Below, piece by piece: positions 1-5,417 of a stretch of DNA of 5,836 bases. How positions within the stretch are numbered: position 1 is the stretch's first letter; each line of letters begins with the position of its first letter. The DNA is from Salinisphaera sp. UBA6602 (lineage in GTDB: Bacteria > Pseudomonadota > Gammaproteobacteria > Nevskiales > Salinisphaeraceae). The stretch is from the NCBI GenBank assembly GCA_002433465.1, contig DJIE01000054.1:577-6412 (forward strand), given 5' to 3'. The notes below the pieces were generated by a model, which had not been told where the DNA came from, made no database searches, and saw nothing but the letters and a program-made list of their open reading frames with translations. Both the position numbers and the translations under genes were made by a program.

Positions 1-83
1 GTGGTCTTGCCGACCCCGCCCTTGCCGCCGAACAGATAGAACCGCGTGGGCAGATCGTTGCGATGTGTATGCGAGTGCGCCAT
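1..83 (-). CDS. ArsA/Get3-like ATPase, N-terminal fragment (runs off the left edge)
   Basis: Only the first 27 codons lie in the window. They read MAHSHTHRNDLPTRFYLF followed by GGKGGVGKTT. The last part is the deviant Walker A (signature-lysine) loop, and the preceding FYLFGG context resembles the ArsA/Get3 branch more than ParA, MinD or Mrp. ArsA-family ATPases are cytosolic dimers. ArsA energises the arsenite pump ArsB, while Get3 hands tail-anchored membrane proteins to a receptor. His3, His5 and His7 form an H-x-H-x-H cluster at the N terminus that might bind metal (inference). The start ATG has no clear Shine-Dalgarno sequence. The gene lies 128 bp after, and on the same strand as, the Cys-Cys-tailed protein gene. 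An ArsD-like gene two places upstream supports the ArsA-like assignment. A ParA/MinD-type ATPase cannot be excluded from so short a piece. Confidence 0.66.
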   Translation of the reverse strand, partial: MAHSHTHRNDLPTRFYLFGGKGGVGKT

Positions 84-211
84 GGCGATAGTCTGCCAGT
101 CGGCCGGGCGTTACGGGGCCTAGCTAGAGGTACAACGGTGCTTGCAGGCAGGCGTTTCGCGCCATGCGGGCCCGGCAGGCAGACCGTCACCGCGCCCGGG
201 CAGGCCTTGGC

Positions 212-472
212 TCAGCAGCAAACGCCCGCTTCGGGAAACGTTTCCATACCCATGCGCTGATGCCAGCGATGAAAGGCCTCGATCAGGTCGGGATAGAGCT
301 CGAGGGCATAGTAGTCGGCGGGCCCGGGAATACCCAGGGCCTCGAGAAACAACAGCGCCACCAGCACATCTTCTTCCGAACGCGCTTCGCGGGCGATGCC
401 GGCACGCCAGGGCGCCATGAACAGTTCGTCGTGATAATCGGAAAAACGTTGCCAGAGGCTCTTGTCGGTCAT
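212..472 (-). CDS. small protein with C-terminal Cys-Cys (cory-CC-star-like)
   Basis: This 86-residue protein begins MTDKSLWQRF and ends PEAGVCC-stop. It is soluble and mostly helical by composition, rich in aromatic residues and acidic in the middle, with no signal peptide or membrane segment. Recognisable elements are a WQRFSDYHDELF segment (residues 7-18), an LFLEALGIPGPADYY segment (41-55) and YPDLIEAFHRWHQRMG (60-75). The only cysteines are the terminal pair, Cys85-Cys86. From memory it matches a small family named cory-CC-star after this ending; its function is unknown to me. YbdD/YjiX, the small partner of CstA/BtsT in E. coli, also ends in Cys-Cys, so this protein may play that part here (inference). 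The start ATG overlaps the stop of the upstream gene as ATGA, with no Shine-Dalgarno sequence, so translation is probably coupled. The frame stays open upstream of this ATG, but that stretch is out of frame with the preceding gene. Confidence 0.8.
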   Translation of the reverse strand: MTDKSLWQRFSDYHDELFMAPWRAGIAREARSEEDVLVALLFLEALGIPGPADYYALELYPDLIEAFHRWHQRMGMETFPEAGVCC

Positions 473-966
473 GGCTGTCGCTGCGCGTCTGCGGTGGGTC
501 GAGCCGGCGAAGGCTGTTGCACCCTTGCCAGCACGGCGGCCATCACGGTCTGCGTATCGGGCAGGCGGCCCGAATAGAGCGTATTGCCGTCCACGACCAC
601 GGCCACCGGCGCGCCCGCCCGGGCCACGGCCCGCAGCGCGGTGAATACGCCCGCGCCATGGGCACGGGCGGCCCGCCAGACCGCAGGGTAGAGCCAGACC
701 AGATTCCGCGGGTCGACCACGGTCAGTTCCAGATCCGGCACGGCGGCGGCCAGTGCGCGATAGATCTCGCCGACCTGTTCCATGCGTGCCCGGCTGTGGC
801 TGAAATCGGCGGCGCCGCCGAGCGCCGTATGGCGTTCGCCCAGCCGGCCACAGCAACCCGAGCCGCTATGTTGGGCATCCTGTTCGCGCACCAGAATCAC
901 CTGGTGCACGCGCCCGCCCGCCAGCCTGCCGCGCACGGCAGGGTCGACGACGGACGCCGAACTCAC
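469..966 (-). CDS. ArsD-like thioredoxin-fold protein with a Cys-Cys pair
   Basis: A 165-residue soluble protein. The predicted order fits a thioredoxin fold: strand HQVILVRE (21-28), loop SGSGCCGRLG with Cys38-Cys39 (34-43), helix MEQVGEIYRALAAAV (62-76), strand LELTVVDP (79-86), a second helix around 94-104, then GAPVAVVVDG (118-127), YSGRLP (131-136) and a final helix. Pro120 sits where the thioredoxin cis-proline would be. The CC-x-x-G loop and the V-DG...GR-P ending resemble ArsD, the arsenite chaperone that delivers metalloid to ArsA. Overall identity is clearly low and this is a pattern match, not a search result. The GTG start overlaps the cstA stop as GTGA, with a GAGGA box 3 bases upstream. 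Starting instead at Met62 would remove the cysteines and the first strand, so I prefer GTG. The C-terminal 15 residues are Pro/Ala/Gln-rich and probably disordered. It is sandwiched between cstA and the Cys-Cys-tailed protein gene. Confidence 0.78.
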   Translation of the reverse strand: MSSASVVDPAVRGRLAGGRVHQVILVREQDAQHSGSGCCGRLGERHTALGGAADFSHSRARMEQVGEIYRALAAAVPDLELTVVDPRNLVWLYPAVWRAARAHGAGVFTALRAVARAGAPVAVVVDGNTLYSGRLPDTQTVMAAVLARVQQPSPARPTADAQRQP

Positions 967-2669
967 GATTCCTCGGCGGCCGCGCTCGGGTTGCGACGTT
1001 CGCGGTTGAACGCCGTGAACGCTTCTACCACCAGCCAGGCCGCGAGCACGAAGATCGCGGCATCCATCACCAGCAGCAGCCAGTCGCCCTTGGCAAAGAA
1101 GTCGCCCAGGTTGAGCAGCAGCGCCCAGGTGGTCATGAACAGCAGGAACACCAGCGGAATCAGGGCTGCCAGCGGGTTGCGATTGCGGGCCAGCAGCCAT
1201 ACGCCGATGATCGACAGCGCGAGCCCGGCGGTGAGCTGGTTGGTGGTACCGAACAGCGTCCACAGACGGCCGAAGGCAAAACCCTTGCCGCCGGAACTGT
1301 CGCCGCCGGGCAGCAGTGCCAGCCCCAGCGGAATCAGCACGGCGAGCGTGGTAAGCAGATTGACCCGGCCCACCAGTGCCTTGACCCCGGCCAGCTCTGC
1401 GATCTCTTCCAGGATATAGCGCTGCAGGCGCACCCCGGTATCCATGGTGGTGCCGGCGAAGGTGATGACCACCACCGCCGCGAACGTCGCGCCCAGCGTT
1501 GCCGGGATGCCGAGGTTGCTCAGAAAGTGGCCGGTGCCGGTCACGAAATGGCCGAGCGCGCCGCCGGAGGCCGCGCCGAAATCAGCGTACGCGGCGTTCC
1601 AGTCACCGGCCGCGCCGAGACCCGCGGTACAGGCCAGAATCGCGGCCAGCGCCAGTGCGCCTTCGCCCAGCGCGCCGCCGTAGCCGACGAAACGCGCCTC
1701 GGTTTCGTTACCCAGCTGTTTCGAGGTGGTCCCGGACGCAACCAGGCTGTGGAAGCCGGAAATCGCCCCGCAGGCCACGGTGATGAACAGATAGGGGAAC
1801 CAGTGCGGCGAATTCGGCGCGACTTCGTTGACCGCCGGCGCGCTGATCGTATCCCAGCCGATGAGTACACCGAGAAAGATCACCGCCAACGCGACGATGA
1901 GCTGCTGGCCGTTGATGTAATCGCGCGGCTGCAGCAGCACCCACACCGGCAGCCGTGAGGCAATCCAGGTATAGGCAAAGATCAGGATGATCCAGGTCGT
2001 GCGCACCGACAGCCCGACCGCCTCGGCCAGCCCGTCGACGTAGATCGGATAGGCCTGGCCGACCGGGATTGCGGCATAGAGCAGCAACAGCCCCAGGATC
2101 GACGGGATCACGATCGATCGGCCCATGCGATAGGCCCACTGGCCGATGAACACGGCGATCGGGATCACGATCAGCGCCGGTACCACCGCGCCCGGATTCT
2201 TTTCGAACAGAATCGCCATGACCACGCCGAACACCGCGTTCACGAGCGTGAGCAAGAAGAAGATGATGAGCAGAAACAGCGTACTCGCGCGCGCCGACAC
2301 CACCTTGCCGGACAGGGTGCCGATATTCTGGCCGCGGTTGCGCGCGGAGACGACGATAGAGCCGAAGTCGTGCACGCCGGCCGCGAAGATCGTGCCCAGA
2401 ATCACCCAGGTGAGTGCCGGCAGCCAGCCCCAGTAGACCGCAATCGCCGGGCCTACGATCGGCGCCGCACCCGCCACCGAGGTGAAGTGATGGCCAAGCA
2501 GTACATGCTTGTGGGTAGGAACGAAGTCCACGCCGTCGCGCATGGCATGCGCCGGGGTGACGAAGTTCGGATCGAGCCGATAGACCTTTTCTGCCAGATA
2601 GCGCGAGTAGAACTTGTAGGCGAAATAGAACGCCACCAGCGTGATCACGATTAGAAGAAAGGCCGGCAT
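963..2669 (-). CDS. cstA: CstA-family carbon starvation transporter (pyruvate/peptide permease)
   Basis: This 568-residue polytopic inner-membrane protein is rich in hydrophobic segments, for example residues 3-20, 83-100, 130-154, 161-178, 187-205, 225-245, 257-272, 290-310, 390-408, 437-453, 480-494, 498-520 and 529-550. Family motifs are clear: HHFTSVAGAAPIVGPAIA (60-77), PVWVLLQPRDYIN (241-253), GFHSLVASGTTSKQL (305-319), TTMDTGVRLQRYI (407-419) and LWTLFGTTNQLTAG (469-482). CstA and its paralogue BtsT import pyruvate in E. coli, and CstA has also been linked to peptide use under carbon starvation. E. coli CstA is about 700 residues, so this belongs to the shorter form of the family and lacks the long C-terminal extension. 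The start is supported by GGGGAG five bases before the ATG. It is the first gene of a tightly overlapping set, and a large palindrome lies upstream. Substrate cannot be told from sequence; pyruvate or another small carboxylate is the best guess. Confidence 0.96.
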   Translation of the reverse strand: MPAFLLIVITLVAFYFAYKFYSRYLAEKVYRLDPNFVTPAHAMRDGVDFVPTHKHVLLGHHFTSVAGAAPIVGPAIAVYWGWLPALTWVILGTIFAAGVHDFGSIVVSARNRGQNIGTLSGKVVSARASTLFLLIIFFLLTLVNAVFGVVMAILFEKNPGAVVPALIVIPIAVFIGQWAYRMGRSIVIPSILGLLLLYAAIPVGQAYPIYVDGLAEAVGLSVRTTWIILIFAYTWIASRLPVWVLLQPRDYINGQQLIVALAVIFLGVLIGWDTISAPAVNEVAPNSPHWFPYLFITVACGAISGFHSLVASGTTSKQLGNETEARFVGYGGALGEGALALAAILACTAGLGAAGDWNAAYADFGAASGGALGHFVTGTGHFLSNLGIPATLGATFAAVVVITFAGTTMDTGVRLQRYILEEIAELAGVKALVGRVNLLTTLAVLIPLGLALLPGGDSSGGKGFAFGRLWTLFGTTNQLTAGLALSIIGVWLLARNRNPLAALIPLVFLLFMTTWALLLNLGDFFAKGDWLLLVMDAAIFVLAAWLVVEAFTAFNRERRNPSAAAEES

Positions 2670-2674
2670 ATCGT

Positions 2675-2680
2675 CTCCCC
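2675..2680 (-). promoter_or_regulatory. ribosome binding site of cstA
   Basis: On the minus strand GGGGAG is followed by ACGAT and then the cstA ATG, giving a 5-base spacing. It is the best Shine-Dalgarno sequence in the window and fixes the cstA start. Confidence 0.7.
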
Positions 2681-2688
2681 ACGCTTTC

Positions 2689-2707
2689 GCGCCCCGCGTT
2701 CGGGCGC
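2689..2707 (-). promoter_or_regulatory. possible hairpin in the cstA 5' leader
   Basis: Read on the minus strand, GCGCCC and GGGCGC are complementary and separated by 7 bases. This gives a 6-bp all-GC stem that ends about 8 bases before the Shine-Dalgarno sequence of cstA. If it forms in the mRNA it could affect ribosome access. In GC-rich DNA such stems arise easily by chance, so this is only a candidate. Confidence 0.3.
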
Positions 2708-2743
2708 TGTACAGTCGGCAAATGCTAGCAACGCGCCCGACCT

Positions 2744-2765
2744 CGACGATAGTCGACTATCGTCG
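2744..2765. repeat. perfect 22-bp palindrome upstream of cstA, candidate operator
   Basis: An uninterrupted perfect inverted repeat is centred between 2754 and 2755, with the core GATAGTCGACTATC extended on each side by CGAC/GTCG. Just outside it, cgac (left, after two unpaired bases) and gtcg (right) can also pair. It lies between the end of moeB and the start of cstA, about 75 bp before the cstA ATG. No T-run follows on either strand, so it does not look like a Rho-independent terminator. A dimeric repressor or activator site controlling cstA is the simplest reading, but I cannot assign it to a regulator family. Confidence 0.65.
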
Positions 2766-2783
2766 GTCGTTATTGCCCCGGTG

Positions 2784-2789
2784 TGTCAA
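2784..2789 (-). promoter_or_regulatory. TTGACA, possible -35 box for cstA
   Basis: The minus strand carries an exact TTGACA 18 bases before the 22-bp palindrome. A -10 element at the usual distance would fall at the near edge of the palindrome. The bases there (CGACGA, or CGATAG at a 21-base spacing) are poor matches to TATAAT. If the promoter is real, it may need an activator, and the palindrome would overlap the RNA polymerase site. Confidence 0.3.
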
Positions 2790-2812
2790 AGGCCGAGCGG
2801 ATATCGCCCGTC

Positions 2813-3913
2813 TCACCCGCCGCAGGCGACGCAGCTCGGGTCGGCCGGAACCTGCAGGCTGTGCCAGCGCTGGGTGCGGGCATCCAAAGTCAGCAGCCGC
2901 GCGGAGAGCGTATCCGCCATGCCGACGATGAGCTTGATGGCCTCCAGCGCCTGCAGTGTGCCCACCAGACCGGGCACCACGCCCAGCACGCCGGCTTCGG
3001 CACAGGTCGGCGCCGCCCCGGCCGGCGGCGCGCTGGCGAACAGGCAGCGATAGCAGGGCTGGCCGCCGGCCGGGAATACCCCGACCTGGCCGGAAAAGCG
3101 CTCCACCGCGCCATACACCAGCGCAATGTTCGCAGCCACGCAGGCGTCGTTGATGGCATAGCGCGCGCTGAAGTTATCGCTGCCGTCGACGACCAGATCG
3201 TAGCCGGCCACCAGCTCGGCCGCGTTATCTGCGCTCACCCGCGTTTCGATCGGCTCGATATCGATGCTCGGGTTGAGCGCGCTCAGGCTGGCCATGGCCG
3301 AACGCACCTTGGGCTGGCCCACGCTGGCATCGCGATGCAGGATCTGACGATGCAGGTTGGAACGATCGACCACGTCGTGATCGACGATGCCGATATGCCC
3401 CACCCCGGCCGCGGCCAGATAATAGGCCGCCGGCGAACCCAGCCCGCCCGCGCCGATGATCAGCACGCGCGCATCGCGCAGCTTTGTTTGCCCTGCCTCA
3501 CCGACTTCCGGCAGCGTGAGCTGGCGCGCATAGCGGGCCCGATCGGCGTTATCCAGCATCGCAGGCGTTTCGAACGCCAGCCCGGCGTCCTTCCAGGCAT
3601 CGAAGCCGCCCTCGACCGAGCGTACGTCGCCATAGCCCAGTCGCGTGAGTTGATCGGCGGCCAACAGCGAACGCGAGCCCGAGGCACACAGCAGCAGAAT
3701 CGTATGGTTCGGATCACCGACCTGCTGTTCGAGACGCATTTCCAGAAAACCACGGCCCAGCGGCTTCGCCCCAACCGGCGTGCCCTGGGCGATTTCGTCG
3801 GCCTCGCGAATATCCACCAGCAGCGCGCCGTCTCGTGCCAGCTCGGCCGCGCGCTCGGCGCTGACCGGCGGGATGCGCTCACGCAGCGCTGCAAGCTCGT
3901 CTTTAAGGCTCAT
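2813..3913 (-). CDS. moeB: rhodanese-MoeB/ThiF fusion, sulfur-carrier adenylyltransferase
   Basis: A 366-residue cytosolic enzyme. Residues about 13-112 form a rhodanese domain, with LLVDIREADE (31-40) and the active loop CASGSR, Cys76 being the likely persulfide residue. The rest is an E1-like domain that adenylates the C-terminal glycine of MoaD- or ThiS-type sulfur carriers. It has the ATP loop GAGGLGS (154-160), Asp178, NLHRQ (186-190), Lys202 and DGSDN (243-247). CYRC (287-290) and CVAC (361-364) are the zinc-binding pairs, and Cys304 in TCAEAGVLG matches the catalytic cysteine of MOCS3/Uba4. In MOCS3 and MoeZ the rhodanese domain is C-terminal, whereas here it leads. The start MSLKDEL overlaps the rmuC stop by 11 bases with only weak ribosome-binding sequence, so it probably depends on rmuC translation. 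An in-frame ATG at 4012 would add 33 residues of low-complexity sequence antagonistic to rmuC coding, and I reject it. Whether MoaD, ThiS or another carrier is the substrate is not shown. Confidence 0.92.
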   Translation of the reverse strand: MSLKDELAALRERIPPVSAERAAELARDGALLVDIREADEIAQGTPVGAKPLGRGFLEMRLEQQVGDPNHTILLLCASGSRSLLAADQLTRLGYGDVRSVEGGFDAWKDAGLAFETPAMLDNADRARYARQLTLPEVGEAGQTKLRDARVLIIGAGGLGSPAAYYLAAAGVGHIGIVDHDVVDRSNLHRQILHRDASVGQPKVRSAMASLSALNPSIDIEPIETRVSADNAAELVAGYDLVVDGSDNFSARYAINDACVAANIALVYGAVERFSGQVGVFPAGGQPCYRCLFASAPPAGAAPTCAEAGVLGVVPGLVGTLQALEAIKLIVGMADTLSARLLTLDARTQRWHSLQVPADPSCVACGG

Positions 3914-5270
3914 GGCGTTCGTCCAGGTCGTCGTTGTCGTCGCGATCGTCTTCGATCGCTCCATCCAGGTCGGCTGCGGCGCCCAGCTCGGCCTGGCGCG
4001 TCCAGCCCGCACCGATCGACTTGCTGGTATTCGCGCCCATCTTTTTCAACTGTTCGCTACGCCGCACGATATTGCCGCGCCCGCTGACCAGCTTGTTGCG
4101 CGCGCCGTCGAAGGCCTTGTTGGCGGTATCCATGGCGCGGCCGAGCTTGTCCAGATCGTCCACGAAGCCTACGAACTTGTCGTAGAGCGCGCCGGCTTTA
4201 TTGGCGATCTCGGCCGCGTTTTCTTCCTGCTGCTGAAGCTTCCAGAGATTGGCGATCGCCCGCAGCATGGGCATGAGCGTGGTCGGCGAAACCAGCGCGA
4301 TGTTGGCGTCCAGGGCCTCGCGCTGCAGATCGAAATCACCGCGTAGCGCCTCGACATAGGCTGCTTCCGAGGGGATGAACATGAACACGTAGTCGAGTGT
4401 TTCGATACGGTCGATGTTCTGATAGTTCTTGGCCGACAAACCTTTCAGATGACGGCGCACTGAAGCCACATGGTCGGCCAGCGCGGCACGGCGCGTGGTT
4501 TCGTCTTCGGCCTCGTGTACGCGCAGATAGGCGGTCAACGACACCTTGGCATCGACCACGATGCTGCGCTGTTCGGGCAGATGCACGACCGCATCCGGCA
4601 GCTGGCGATTGCCGTCCTCGGTCGTGGCGGCAAACTGGGTTTCGTACTGCACGCCTTTTTCCAGCCCCGAGCGCTCGAGCACGGTTTCCAGAATCATCTC
4701 GCCCCAGTTGCCCTGGGTCTTGGATTCGCCGCGCAGCGCATTGGCGAGATTGGTCGCATCCTCGGCAATGGCCTTGTTCGACTGCTCCAGAAGCCGCACC
4801 TGCTCGGCCAGCGCCGAGCGCTGGCGATTTTCCTGATCGTAGGCTTCGCGCACCTGTTTCTCGAAGCGGCCGATATGCTCGCGCAGCGGATTGATCAACG
4901 GTTCCAGGCTGGCCTTGTTCTGCTCGGTAAAAGCCCGGCTTTTTTCTTCCAGAATCTCCTGCGACAGCGTCTTGAACTGGTGGGTCAGTGCTTCGCGTGC
5001 TTCGGTGAGCGTCTTGAGCTTGTCCTCGGCATGGCGCCGTTCGCCGTCCAGCCGGGTTTCCAGCCGTGCGTTTTCGGCGCGTGCATCATCGAGCGCGGCG
5101 CGGGTCTCGGCCAGTTCGGCTGCCCGGCTATCGGCTTCGCGCTGCGCGCTGGCCCGGTCGGCGACCAGCTGGGCCTGTTTCGAACGCGCCCAGAGCCACA
5201 CGAACACGCCGCCCAGCAGCGCGCCGGCCAACAGGGCACAGCCAAGATATAGGGTGCTATCGGATGTCAT
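3903..5270 (-). CDS. rmuC: RmuC family DNA recombination protein
   Basis: A 455-residue protein close to the usual length of RmuC. The N terminus has one membrane segment (about residues 7-27, LYLGCALLAGALLGGVFVWL). A long charged coiled coil follows (about 30-175), then the conserved core beginning GNWGEMILE (187-195). The core carries a PD-(D/E)xK nuclease-like signature: Glu191, Asp226 in PDAVV, and Asp240-Ala-Lys242. It continues with LDYVFMFIPSEAAY (292-305) and further helices. RmuC in E. coli limits recombination at inverted repeats; its biochemical activity is not well defined. The tail is strikingly acidic (434-452, many Asp), coded by GAC/GAT-rich repeats just before the moeB start. 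There is no Shine-Dalgarno sequence before the ATG; the preceding bases are CCCCTCCACG. The membrane helix starts soon after this ATG and no later Met occurs before residue 192, so the start is retained. It is divergent from uup and probably transcribed with moeB. Confidence 0.95.
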   Translation of the reverse strand: MTSDSTLYLGCALLAGALLGGVFVWLWARSKQAQLVADRASAQREADSRAAELAETRAALDDARAENARLETRLDGERRHAEDKLKTLTEAREALTHQFKTLSQEILEEKSRAFTEQNKASLEPLINPLREHIGRFEKQVREAYDQENRQRSALAEQVRLLEQSNKAIAEDATNLANALRGESKTQGNWGEMILETVLERSGLEKGVQYETQFAATTEDGNRQLPDAVVHLPEQRSIVVDAKVSLTAYLRVHEAEDETTRRAALADHVASVRRHLKGLSAKNYQNIDRIETLDYVFMFIPSEAAYVEALRGDFDLQREALDANIALVSPTTLMPMLRAIANLWKLQQQEENAAEIANKAGALYDKFVGFVDDLDKLGRAMDTANKAFDGARNKLVSGRGNIVRRSEQLKKMGANTSKSIGAGWTRQAELGAAADLDGAIEDDRDDNDDLDERHEP

Positions 5271-5348
5271 CGTGGAGGGGATGATCTTCGCGGTTCCAAA
5301 ACTAAAGACGCCAGTCTAAACCCGCAGCGTCGATCGCCGCGCTGCTGC

Positions 5349-5378
5349 CCAACAGGGGCGCCCGCCAGGGCGTACAAT
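5349..5378 (+). promoter_or_regulatory. possible uup promoter
   Basis: TACAAT at 5373-5378 is a good -10 hexamer facing uup. The best -35 candidate, CCAACA at 5349-5354 with an 18-base spacer, matches the consensus only in its last three bases. A 5-bp inverted repeat, CGCCC-GCCA-GGGCG (5359-5372), fills the spacer up to the -10. Transcription would begin near 5385, giving a short leader of roughly 20-35 bases. Confidence 0.4.
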
Positions 5379-5417
5379 ACGCGCCTCGATTTCCCAGCTC
5401 GCGATATGGTCGCGCCC

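Noticed and set aside
144..182. Direct repeat GCAGGCAG x2 in the gap before the ArsA-like gene
   Set aside because: Eight-base matches in GC-rich sequence are common by chance and no promoter element accompanies them.
473..856. Upstream in-frame extension of the Cys-Cys protein to a 214-residue form
   Set aside because: The added part is Arg/Gly-rich shadow of the ArsD-like gene, while the ATG at 472 gives an ATGA overlap and a family-sized protein.
517..1419. 300-codon plus-strand frame opposite the ArsD-like gene and the cstA 3' end
   Set aside because: Both genes beneath it have recognisable motifs and coupled starts, whereas this translation has none.
1708..2721. 337-codon minus-strand frame inside cstA
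   Set aside because: It lies out of frame within the CstA coding region and is Arg/Gly-rich low-complexity sequence typical of a shadow frame.
2744..2765. The palindrome as a Rho-independent terminator of moeB
   Set aside because: No run of T follows the stem on either strand, and a stem without a loop is atypical for terminators.
2783..4087. 434-codon open frame on the plus strand opposite moeB
   Set aside because: It is antisense to a gene with clear rhodanese and MoeB motifs, its translation resembles no family, and long antisense frames are expected in GC-rich DNA.
4470..5252. 260-codon plus-strand frame opposite rmuC
   Set aside because: RmuC is unmistakable on the other strand; the antisense product is only a mirror of its coiled-coil codons.
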